Source: Endotrypanum monterogeii (lineage: Eukaryota > Euglenozoa > Kinetoplastea > Trypanosomatida > Trypanosomatidae). From it: a stretch of 64,000 nucleotides of DNA. Position 1 is the first letter of the stretch; every line of letters begins with the position of its first letter. Positions 39,558-48,218 of the stretch are shown here, piece by piece. Location: assembly GCA_000333855.2 (NCBI GenBank), contig CM007341.1, forward strand, positions 82,676-146,675. The letters run 5' to 3'. A program made the position numbers and the translations under genes. The notes beneath the pieces are model-generated. The model saw nothing but the letters and a program-made list of their open reading frames with translations, made no database searches and was not told where the DNA came from.

Positions 39558-40598
39558 ACCCCAAGCTTTCAATATTGCGTGTGCGCACAAATGAACGGGG
39601 AATGACCCCCCCCCCAGACATGCACACACAATCAGTGAGATCTCTGCTGCCTCCCCTTCCCCCCAAGAGAATGCTTTGGCCCTCTGCATGCCCGTGTGTA
39701 TGTGTGGAGGCGCGGCACAGTGTTTTTTTTTTTTCTGCCTTAGTCGGTGATGTCGCTTCTGCTTTTTTTTTTCTCTGCTCTATTGTGCACCAGTAAGTCT
39801 CCGAGTACATTGCTGCTGTTGCTGTTGCTGTTGCTGTTGATGTTGCTTAGGTTTGGACGGGAACACTGGAGGAGGGATGTGTGAGAGCACTGCGCACGCA
39901 CACACCGCCATCCCTGGCACACTTCCCCCTTTCCCCTTAAACCAACTTCGGCATCGGCACCCCTGATTTTTTTTTCTTTCCTTTGTTGTCTGCTACTCAT
40001 ATTTTTTTTTACTTTTTTTTTCTTTTGTCCACCCCCCCCTCCTCCTCCACACGCACACGCACAGATGAGTATTTGTATGTGCACACGTCTACATGTGCTC
40101 TCAGTTTCGAGAGATGGAAGGAGGCGGAGAAGCAACAAGTGCAACGGTAGCCGAGTTCTCTCATCCCCCCCCCTGTTCCTACCCTCCTATGCCTTCTCCC
40201 CTTGACGCAAACGATGATAATGTATCCATGTGATGAGGGAAGGGAAGCTTCGGCAGACCCCAATCATGAACCCCTTCAGTGCCCTCTCGCATTGCTGTGT
40301 GAGACATGCAAGTGGAAGTGTGTCTACACGTTACACACGAATTGACTGGGGAGAGCGGAGGAGGGACCGCGCACTCCGCCCTTCGCCTTCATTTATATAC
40401 TCGCACCTCCTCGGACGTCTCCTCTACTTTGCTTTACCCCTAAACCACAAGGGCTCTTCTTGGCTGATGTGTGCACTGCGTAGTCCCCCCTGGCACGAGA
40501 CCGCACCTCGACTGATCACACTCCCTCCCCCTCCCCCTCCCCTCCAACTAGAGCACACACAAGCACACAGGCGCGTGTGGAACGCTTGCGCAGACATC
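39558..40598 (+). other. Intergenic region
   Basis: No gene seen. It has many T homopolymers (39723-39734, 39763-39772, 40003-40022), a GTTGCT-type repeat (39810-39848) and a dense C/T tract ending in an acceptor at 40550-40551. In-frame ATGs upstream of that AG (40233, 40266, 40467) lie before the splice site and should not be used. Confidence 0.5.
40520..40551 (+). promoter_or_regulatory. Predicted trans-splice acceptor for ferredoxin reductase
   Basis: A pure CTCCC-type run ends in CCAACTAG with AG at 40550-40551. It lies downstream of several in-frame ATGs and leaves a 47-nt leader before ATG 40599, so it decides the start. Confidence 0.55.
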
Positions 40599-42668
40599 AT
40601 GCGTTTCGGACGCCGAGTGCTTCACGGCAGTGTGGCAACTCCAGCTCTGACGCCTAAGAGCCCCCCGTGGACATCATCCCACGCCCTAGTTCTTTGCACA
40701 CCAGCGCGGTGGTGTAGTAGCACCAACAGGGAAAGCCCAAATGCAGCACAAGGCGCATCGGTGCCAAAGTCTACCACAGCGGGGACAGCTGCACCCAGCA
40801 AACGTCGAGTTCAGATAGCGGTGGTGGGCAGTGGACCTAGCGGCTGCTTTGTTGCTAGTCACCTTGTGAAGAAGCACCCCGAGTTGCACGTGGACATCTT
40901 CGAACGACTGCCAGTGCCCTTCGGCCTGTGCCGCTACGGTGTAGCCCCGGATCATCCAGATGTGAAAAACATGGAGAAGCAGTGCATGGATCTCTTCCAG
41001 AGTGGCCGCGTGACGTGGATTGGTAACGTGTGTATCGGGAGAGAAATTCCGCTCCAGGCGTTGTTGGCGCACTACGCTGCGGTGGTGTTCGCGACTGGCG
41101 CCGACGGATCGAAGAAGCTGCACATTCCTGGCGAGGATCTCGGTGGCGTCATCCCTGCTCGCTCGTTTGTAGAGTATTACAATACGCTGCCGTTCCCTTA
41201 TGGATCGCCGCGGTTTAGCCCCTTCGACTTTGAGCGTACAAAGCGCGTCGTTGTCGTTGGCAACGGCAATGTCGCAATGGACGCGGTGCGAGTGCTCGCC
41301 GGATCATACAAGTATTTCTGCCCCACCGACATGAACTGTGTGTGCATCAAAGAACTCATGAAAAATCAGGTGGAACACATCAGCGTGGTGGCACGCCGCG
41401 GCGTAGAACATTCCGCCTTCGCCACCGCTGAGTTCCGCGAGCTCACCAAGTATCAGGAGGACCGTGTGAAAGTAGAGGTGGACAACTTCGACCTCGATTC
41501 GGCGGTGAAAGCGATGCCGACAGGCAAAACCATGCGCGCACACAAGCGCATGATGGAGCTGGTTCACCAATACGCTCTGACAAGCGAGGAAGCAGCTGCC
41601 GAGGCGGCGCAGTTGGCAACGGATGCGCAGGGCGTATCACGACCGAGCGCCGTGGCAGCAGCAGCAGCAGCAGCAGCGGCCTCGTCTTCTGAGCCGACAG
41701 CAGCGGCCAAACTGCCAGGTGAAGTGGGCCGCCCCCGACTCGGCCACCGCGGGCCCTGCCGCCTGCGCTTCCGCTTCGGTCTCACCCCAGTCGCCTTCCT
41801 ACCCAGTCGACACCGGACCAACTACGTTGGTGGAGCCCTCTTCAAAAAAACGCGCACCGGCGCGCCGCACCCGGAGGCAGCAAACGAAGAGGAATACTGT
41901 GTAGTGCCGTGTGACCTCGTTATGACCTCCATCGGCTACCGGTCTGACAGCATCGCTGACCTACCTTTCGATCACAGTGCTGGTCTCATCGACAACGAAA
42001 ACGGCCGTGTGAAAGGTATGCCCCGTGTGTACTGTGCCGGGTGGGCTAAGAACGGCGCCAAGGGCATCATTCTTCATTCTGTTATCGATGCTCAAGAAAC
42101 GGCGGCGACAATCCTTGCGGACATGGAGGCAGGTATCATCCCAACGAAGCCGACCGCGCCCCCTGAGGATGTAGAGGAAGCCGCAGCTGCTGCAGAGGCC
42201 TCGTCAGCAGACGCAGTCGATGCTGAGGCAGTTGAGGTGTTGTCCTCAGGAAATAGTGACTCTACGCGCCGTCGACAGACAACTGGCGCTACCACCACAA
42301 CGATGTTCGGCAAGTACGGCCTTGTGGACTACTTTGTCGCTAAGAAGCTGCAGCCCGTGTCCATGGCAGGGCTGCAGCGTATACTCCATGTGGAACTCCA
42401 ACGTGGCATCGACCTTGGCAAGAAGGCGGAGAAGATCGACACAGTGCGTGACATGCTCGATGTCGCACTTGGAGGTGATATAGCTAGGAAGGCAGACGAA
42501 CGCATACGTGGTATCACCCCTGTCCGCTCTGATGCGATGTTGTACCTGAAGGAGTTGCTGGATGACGATACAGACCTAACCGCGCTCGCACGCCAAGTCG
42601 CGCGGGAGGTGCCGTGCAAACTTGCCCAGCAGCATCCGCCTGGTCGCATCGCTCCCGGTCAGCTTTAA
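40599..42668 (+). CDS. NADPH:adrenodoxin/ferredoxin oxidoreductase, mitochondrial
   Basis: 689 aa. A basic presequence (MRFGRRVLHGS...) is followed by the FAD site VVGSGPSGCFVASHL (about 75-90), the family's ERLPVPFGLCRYGVAPDHP signature, and the NADPH site VVVGNGNVAMDAVRVL (about 215-230). The later VVARRGVEHSAF and the FAD-binding GWAKNGAKGIILH at about 480-492 complete the fold. It passes electrons from NADPH to ferredoxin for iron-sulfur cluster, haem and related biosynthesis. The length exceeds the usual roughly 460-490 residues because of an Ala/Ser insert (about 345-370, a CAG-repeat run) and an Ala/Glu-rich linker plus an unrelated helical C-terminal extension (about 510-689). Upstream in-frame ATGs lie before the splice acceptor. 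Confidence 0.9.
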   Translation: MRFGRRVLHGSVATPALTPKSPPWTSSHALVLCTPARWCSSTNRESPNAAQGASVPKSTTAGTAAPSKRRVQIAVVGSGPSGCFVASHLVKKHPELHVDIFERLPVPFGLCRYGVAPDHPDVKNMEKQCMDLFQSGRVTWIGNVCIGREIPLQALLAHYAAVVFATGADGSKKLHIPGEDLGGVIPARSFVEYYNTLPFPYGSPRFSPFDFERTKRVVVVGNGNVAMDAVRVLAGSYKYFCPTDMNCVCIKELMKNQVEHISVVARRGVEHSAFATAEFRELTKYQEDRVKVEVDNFDLDSAVKAMPTGKTMRAHKRMMELVHQYALTSEEAAAEAAQLATDAQGVSRPSAVAAAAAAAAASSSEPTAAAKLPGEVGRPRLGHRGPCRLRFRFGLTPVAFLPSRHRTNYVGGALFKKTRTGAPHPEAANEEEYCVVPCDLVMTSIGYRSDSIADLPFDHSAGLIDNENGRVKGMPRVYCAGWAKNGAKGIILHSVIDAQETAATILADMEAGIIPTKPTAPPEDVEEAAAAAEASSADAVDAEAVEVLSSGNSDSTRRRQTTGATTTTMFGKYGLVDYFVAKKLQPVSMAGLQRILHVELQRGIDLGKKAEKIDTVRDMLDVALGGDIARKADERIRGITPVRSDAMLYLKELLDDDTDLTALARQVAREVPCKLAQQHPPGRIAPGQL
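41655..41681 (+). repeat. CAG microsatellite encoding poly-Ala in ferredoxin reductase
   Basis: A near-perfect run of GCA/GCAGCA units gives nine or more Ala in a disordered insert between the NADPH-binding and FAD-binding parts. Likely variable in length between strains; this is an inference. Confidence 0.8.
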
Positions 42669-43824
42669 TCCGCCTCCCCCATAACATTTCATGACATGGG
42701 AACTGTTGTTTGGGGGGGAGGGAGGAATTCGCAGATATATATATATATATATATATACATATATTCAATATATGCATGTGTAACCTCAATCACGTTGATG
42801 CATCAAACCGCTGCTCTGTACTCGAAGACAAAGCATGCGAAGAGCCAACGTGATGACAGAAATCAGCTTGCGGACATGTATGTGAGGAGAAGGGGGTTCT
42901 CTGTATTCAGCCGCACCCCACCCCCCTTCCCAGAGATGTATGGTGGACAGGACGCTCACTGCCCATTCATCAGAGAGGGGAGGGGTTTGCACTTGAGAAT
43001 ACCGAAAACATCGCCAATGAAACGGCGCAGCAGCAGCGGTAGCACTCTTCCCCATGCGGTTGTCGGTGACGTCCCGGATGGCGCCTCCTCGGAGCCATCG
43101 CTGACAGCGCACACCCCCGCACCATCCACACCACCCCACCCGCCGGGGAAGTCTCAGCTCTCGATCGAGTAGTACACTGCGAGGGCAGACCGGCATTATG
43201 CTAACGGAAGTGAGTAGGGGGTTGGGGCAGGAGCCACGCTGCTCGGCGCGATGGGCGCGTCGACACACGCTCAAGAGAAGCGAAGGAGGAGGGAGGGTAT
43301 GCAGTGAAGCAGAAGTGGAGAGAGTGACGTGTTGTATGCCAGAATAGCTGGACTGAAAATCAAAAAAAAAACGTGAATGACTCCCCTAATCCTCCTCGTG
43401 ACGTACATTTCTGGCGACGAGTGCAGGGCTCTTGCACTGTCGATGTGTGTGTGTGTGTGTATGTAACAAGGATCCCATTTGCATCACATCTCCATCTCCA
43501 CATCCCCACCCCTTTGCAACCCTAACATGTCATACCCCCACACCCACATACAAACAAAAACAAATAAATGAACTTGTACATATTCTAAACGTTAAACATC
43601 TCCCCAAATCTGACACACACACACGGTCGTTGGCAGCTCTCCTCGCTATATCTTCACCCGCCCACCACGTATACCCCTCCCATATCCCCTGCCCTGCCGT
43701 TACCCCCTTTATAGCCTTTTTTGTGTGTGTGTCCCCCTTAACTAAAAACCCAAAGGCACCCCCTGTACTGTGGTCCTATAAACACACACACATATCTATA
43801 TATATATATATATACCCCAGCGCC
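42669..43824 (+). other. Intergenic region with SIDER-like element
   Basis: It contains a TA tract (42734-42770), the SIDER-like copy 2 (about 42900-43371) and, after 43430, a TG tract, C-rich text and a further TA tract (43794-43814). The likely acceptor AG is at 43819-43820, four bases before ATG 43825, or an earlier one near 43754. No gene seen. Confidence 0.5.
42900..43371 (+). mobile_element. SIDER-like degenerate retroposon, copy 2, with inverted left arm
   Basis: Bases 43170-43371 match copies 1 and 3 in direct orientation, including GGCGCGATGGGCGCGTCGACACACGC-like core pieces and the GGACTGAAAATC end, and finish in a 10-A tail. Bases 42905-42960 match the left end of copy 1 (CCACCATACTTCTCTGG, GAGCGTC) but in reverse complement. 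The segment between has no clear match. It lies in the 3' flank of ferredoxin reductase. The retroposon label is inferred from the A tail, dispersed copies and location. Confidence 0.65.
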
Positions 43825-45204
43825 ATGTCTGATCAGAGCCTCTCGCCGGAGACGGCCTTCACGGTCGCCTCGACATTCCTCGCCTACTACTACAGCGAAT
43901 TCGTCAAACTGAATGAGCTGGCCCGCATGTCGGACCTGTACGATGAGCGGTCGTACATGACACTGGTGGACTTCCGTGATGAAGTGCCGGTAGTCGCACA
44001 CGGTCGGAACTCCGTGGCGAGTCTCCTGGCGAAACTTGACAGCACTCTCGGACAGCGAAAGGTTGAGATCATCACCGTGGACACCGTTTCCCTGCCGCAT
44101 AATTGTGTTCAGGTCATCTGTCAAGGTGTGATGTACCTACGGGAGTACCGCCGTGTGTTCCTCCACGTCTTCATTCTGGAGCCCACCGCGTACCGCACCA
44201 AGACATATCATATCGCCTCAGACTACTTGCGTTTCGTAGACTCGGAGAAAGAAGTCATTCCCCCGGGATCTGTGGTGATCGCTGCCGATCAGGTCGACGC
44301 CTACCTCGAGGAAAGCCGTCTCCGTATGGAGCAGGAACAGCGCCGCCAATTTCTGGAGTTTCAGCAGCGTATCCGTCAGCAGCAACAGCTGCAAATGCAA
44401 CAGCAGAAAGCCGCCGCGGAAACCGCTGCAAAAATGATCATTCCTGCGCCAGCCTCCCGCGAGGGTCGCACCGCTACTTCAGCCTCGCGTGGCCCGTCAC
44501 AGCCCCAGGAGCAGCAGTTCCAGCGCGTTGCACGGCCGCTGCGCGATGGCGCCCGCCCCCCACATGGCGAAGACCAGCGCGAGCCACGCGGCGAGCGCAG
44601 GAATCGTGATGGTCCCCGTGATGGACCACGTGATGGTCCCCGTGATGGACCACGTGATGGTCCCCGTGATGGACCACGTGATGGTCCTCGTGATGGACCA
44701 CGTGACGTGCAGCGCGAGCCGCGTGAGAACCGGAGCGAGCGAAAGCCTCGTGAGCCTCGTGGTGAGCGCAAGCCACGTGAGAGGGACGACAGGGACGCTG
44801 CACCATCACCGAACCGCCCAACGGTAGAGGGCAAAAAAGGTGCCGAGCGCAGCAACCGGAAGACAACCGCTCCTGTGGAAAACGCAATGAAAATGCCAGC
44901 AGGGGGAGCTGCACCAGCTGCTGCCCCTCAGGCTCCTGCCACGGAGCGCAGGCCGCCTCGCGAATCAGGGCCGTCCGCTGCCATCATTATGCTTCGTGTG
45001 CCGAAGAAGATCAAGCTTTCGGACATCAAGGCGGAGCTGCTCGGACAAGGTATTGCAGCGCCGGCAGACCTCTTCTGGTTTGGCCGCGAGAGCGCCCACG
45101 CCGTGGCAAAGTTTTCCGTGGTGGAGGAAGCCACGGCGGTCATTCAGAGGCTGCCCTTCAGTATCCTTGGCGAGACCATCAAGATGAACTACTTCCATGA
45201 GTAA
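43825..45204 (+). CDS. G3BP-like protein: NTF2-like domain plus RRM
   Basis: 459 aa. The NTF2-like domain occupies about 10-125 (FTVASTFLAYYYSEFVKL start, later VQVICQGVMYLREYRRVFLHVFILEP). A Gln-rich coiled region (about 158-195) and a disordered RGG-like zone follow, including eight DGPR units. The C-terminal RRM (about 385-459) starts IMLRVPKKIKLSDIKAEL and ends KMNYFHE. The order NTF2-Gln-rich-charged-RRM is that of G3BP/Rasputin stress-granule proteins. Inferred role: cytoplasmic mRNP and stress-granule regulation of translation. The leader is unusually short if the AG at 43819 is used. No signal or membrane helices. Confidence 0.82.
   Translation: MSDQSLSPETAFTVASTFLAYYYSEFVKLNELARMSDLYDERSYMTLVDFRDEVPVVAHGRNSVASLLAKLDSTLGQRKVEIITVDTVSLPHNCVQVICQGVMYLREYRRVFLHVFILEPTAYRTKTYHIASDYLRFVDSEKEVIPPGSVVIAADQVDAYLEESRLRMEQEQRRQFLEFQQRIRQQQQLQMQQQKAAAETAAKMIIPAPASREGRTATSASRGPSQPQEQQFQRVARPLRDGARPPHGEDQREPRGERRNRDGPRDGPRDGPRDGPRDGPRDGPRDGPRDGPRDVQREPRENRSERKPREPRGERKPRERDDRDAAPSPNRPTVEGKKGAERSNRKTTAPVENAMKMPAGGAAPAAAPQAPATERRPPRESGPSAAIIMLRVPKKIKLSDIKAELLGQGIAAPADLFWFGRESAHAVAKFSVVEEATAVIQRLPFSILGETIKMNYFHE
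44605..44700 (+). repeat. Tandem DGPR-coding repeat
   Basis: Eight 12-bp units (96 bp; alternate units use GGTCCC and GGACCA, so the higher-order period is 24 bp) encode eight consecutive DGPR, followed by a looser RDVQREPRE/REPRGERK zone. It is a collapsed tandem expansion in a low-complexity linker. Confidence 0.9.
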
Positions 45205-46567
45205 TGAATCCCCCGCACCGGCGCCACAAGTCACCAGTCACCGCATATAGACGCAAATGAGGAGTGTGACCAAGGGAAAATGAAGACAGGTGGAACATAT
45301 GCGACTGAGTGAATGCCCTCCCCTCCCCCTCCCCCTCCCCCCCATCCCACGCCTGCCTCGGCCCCCCCCCCTCACCCTCTCTGATGCGGCCACGAGCTCG
45401 TCTCCTCCTCCTGGAAACACGCACACGCACACAAAAGGAAATCACGCGGGAGATGAGGGAAAGCGTCCGCCAGCGTGTGTGTGTGACATCGGGGCTGAGT
45501 AAGAAAGGGACGGGGAGCGAATTTTCTCGTCATGATCGTCCTCTCGTTTATTTTTGTTGTTTTTTGTTTTTTTTCATTATTATCACGAGAGAAAATTTAG
45601 TCCCCTCACGTGCGTTTGTAACGATATATATCTAAGGAGAGGGCAGAGTTGTTTCTGTGTGCTGCCCCTCCACGGTAAGACCAGCAGATGCTTATATGAA
45701 TAAAACGTATGAAGTCCTCTGAGTGTACAAGAGAGAAAAAAAGGAAAAGCGAAAGCAGCCACTCCATGCACCTGTGATCATGTTCACATGTTTGCGTTTG
45801 CGTGTGAATGTGTCTGTCAGATGAGTGGTGAAACTACTGGTAACGAAATCACCTCGGGCAAATCAACAGCAAAAGACCCGAGCGCCATCTCCAGCCACGA
45901 CGTACAACAAAATATATATATACATATATATATTTGTCTGTGTGTGCTTATGTGACGTAGGGTGGGGATGTCACTGGCTGAGTGGAGAAAAGGATGTGCA
46001 CCACTCATCCATTAACATCAGGGTGTAGCTCTTCGATTTGTATTCTCTGTAGTATGTACCATCTCCACCACCACACCTGTATCCTTCCCCCCCCCACACA
46101 CACACACACACCGCTTCTTTCTCCCGCCGTCTTTCACGCACGGAGGCACATATGGTTGAGCCACATCTCTGTGCAGCTTTTTTTATTTTTCAAATATTGT
46201 GCTAATTCCTGCTGCCGCACCCCCGTCTTCACATACGCGTCATTTGTTTCCAAGCAAATTCATGATTAAGGAAGCGTCGCACTGCTTGCATAGTCTGCAG
46301 ATCTGAGATACCGAACAGTGTTCTAACTCAGTTCTCTTTTTCTCGCCCCCTCTCTTCTTGGGTCGGTCTCTGTACCCTCGCACCTCGACATAAAAAAAAA
46401 ACTTACCCCCTCTCCCTCGTTCCCTCAAACTTCATTTTTCGTTTCACCATTATCGGTTTCCCTGGAGGGTGACGCCCACGTCTCCCATCCCGTTTCTCGG
46501 TACTCTCTCCTCCGTGCAGCGTTGAGCGTACGTTGGTTTTGTACATCTATATTTTTTTTTCTTTTTC

Positions 46568-46598
<31 letters not shown>

Positions 46599-46817
46599 TG
46601 TATGTGTACACCTATGTATAAATTTATCATGCGTATATCTGTGTCAAGTAAAGACGTTTGTTAGAGACACTCACCGAATACTGCAGTCCACTACTTATCT
46701 GACCTAAAGAAAAGAGGGGAAAGGCTGTGGGTGTCAGTACTTTGGTCCTCAGGTGGATTCGTTCACCGAACGAACTACTATCTAGTAAGCACGACGAAGA
46801 CCAAGACACTATCCGCC
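45205..46817 (+). other. Intergenic region
   Basis: No gene seen in 1.6 kb. It has C/T runs at 45318-45370, T runs (45549-45574, 46550-46568), a TA tract (45911-45930) and a second TA tract (46573-46600). The first AG after the latter is at 46647-46648, giving a candidate acceptor with TA between Py tract and AG. Confidence 0.5.
46547..46648 (+). promoter_or_regulatory. Predicted acceptor with TA tract between Py tract and AG
   Basis: A T-rich run (46549-46566), a TG/TA tract to 46600 and no AG until 46647-46648. The arrangement repeats that seen before the 10926 and 62171 genes. Confidence 0.4.
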
Positions 46818-47630
46818 ATGGCAAAATCGGGTGGCGAGATTATTGGTCGTGAGGGTGACCCCTCAGTGCGCAAGGCAAACGCAAAGAGGCTGGCGGCTGG
46901 ATACACAAAAAAAAAGCGGTTTCTCGAGTGCTGTTACCTCTCTGCCTCGACATTCCTGTGGGCCAGTAACGTGATCGCATGTGGCCGCTACTTTGTTTTC
47001 GCTCGTGATGCCAACAAAATGCAGCTCATCTGGATGCCGCTCTTCATCACTGCCGCAATGGCGCTGGCCGATCTCGTGTCTGGCTTCGTGCACTGGGGCC
47101 TGGACACATGGGGTACGCCCGAGACACCAATCTTTGGGAGCTTTATTCGGAGCTTCCGCGAGCACCATGTGGATCAAACCGCCATGTGCAAGCACGACTT
47201 CATCGAGACGAACGCCGACACGACACTGCCACTACTCCCTGTGTTGTTTTTGCAGTACTCCTGCGTGTGGTCCACGAACCACAGCCCCAATGGCTATGTC
47301 GCCAACCTACATGCCCGCAACATCGGCGCCCACGTCTTCCTCTGTACATTTTTTATTTTTGTGGCCCTGACGAACGAGATTCACAAATGGTCGCACCAGG
47401 CGAAGCAATCACCCCTTGTACGCAAGGCAATGGACATCGGCATCATCCTCTCCCCCATTGCCCACCGCAAGCACCACAAAGATCCCTTTGACCGCACCTA
47501 CTGCATCACAACAGGGTGGTTGAACCCCCTGCTCGACTACATCAACTTCTGGCGCCGCGTGGAATCGCTTGTGTCCTCCATCACAGGTGAGATCCCACGC
47601 TCCAATGACCAGATGCTGTTGGGGAAGTGA
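46818..47630 (+). CDS. PEDS1: Plasmanylethanolamine desaturase (PEDS1/TMEM189/Kua/CarF family)
   Basis: 270 aa. Several hydrophobic segments (about 43-60, 75-90, 140-160, 175-190) carry the His motifs that bind the di-iron centre: FVHWGLDTWG (about 89-98), FREHHVDQ (about 113-120), HKWSHQ (about 193-198) and AHRKHHKDPFDRTYC (about 214-228), closing with the family's TGWLNPLLDYINFWRR. This is the ER enzyme that converts plasmanyl- to plasmenyl-ethanolamine, the vinyl-ether step of plasmalogen synthesis; Leishmania is rich in ether lipids. Starting at ATG 46818 gives the expected N-terminal length; the frame is open upstream only through non-ATG codons. Confidence 0.93.
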   Translation: MAKSGGEIIGREGDPSVRKANAKRLAAGYTKKKRFLECCYLSASTFLWASNVIACGRYFVFARDANKMQLIWMPLFITAAMALADLVSGFVHWGLDTWGTPETPIFGSFIRSFREHHVDQTAMCKHDFIETNADTTLPLLPVLFLQYSCVWSTNHSPNGYVANLHARNIGAHVFLCTFFIFVALTNEIHKWSHQAKQSPLVRKAMDIGIILSPIAHRKHHKDPFDRTYCITTGWLNPLLDYINFWRRVESLVSSITGEIPRSNDQMLLGK

Positions 47631-48218
47631 AGCAAACGACGACGGAGAAGCAGCAGATGAGGTTTGTACAAACACACACTCTCGGTCTCTGTCGTAGCCG
47701 CCCTCTTTCTATTTTCTGCTCCTTAGTGTAGACCATTTGGACTTGGGCGTGAGTGCGTGCAGTATATATATATATATATATATATATGGAGGGGGAATGT
47801 CGCGAATAGGCTCCTTGAGTTGACTAAAAATATCTGTGTTTTGCATAAATGTCGAAAAAAAAAAAGAAGTGGGCAGGTAGACGACATACCCGAGATGGGC
47901 ACTGGGCACACATGACAAGTTGTTGCCCCTGAGGAAGATGTATCTCGTCTACAGAAAAGATCAAGAGGATAAACTCGTGTACACCATCTCTCACTGCAAC
48001 TCCTCCTGCGACTGGTGTCCCCTACCCTGCGGCACAAAAGCAGCCGCACACAACCTGAGGCCCTGCACCCTCTCCCCTTTCCCCCTTCCCTCCCCCCTCA
48101 CAATCACACACACACACACACACACACACACGTACTGGAAAGAGAGATCAGTTGCTACCAGTCTGAGTGCGTGTGTGGAGAACACAAGATCGCGACAAAC
48201 CCGGACTTCGCCGCCACC
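47631..48218 (+). other. Intergenic region
   Basis: No gene seen. It has a TA tract (47763-47788) and a C/T run (48065-48100) followed by a CA tract (48105-48131), then the first AG at 48141-48142, again with a simple repeat in the AG-free interval. Confidence 0.5.

Noticed and set aside
40230..40598. 123-codon 5' extension of ferredoxin reductase, with in-frame ATGs
   Set aside because: Those ATGs lie upstream of the strong Py tract and AG at 40550-40551, and the encoded text is not protein-like.
44605..44700. Regularly spaced repeats resembling a CRISPR array
   Set aside because: There are no spacers; it is a contiguous in-frame 12-bp coding repeat.
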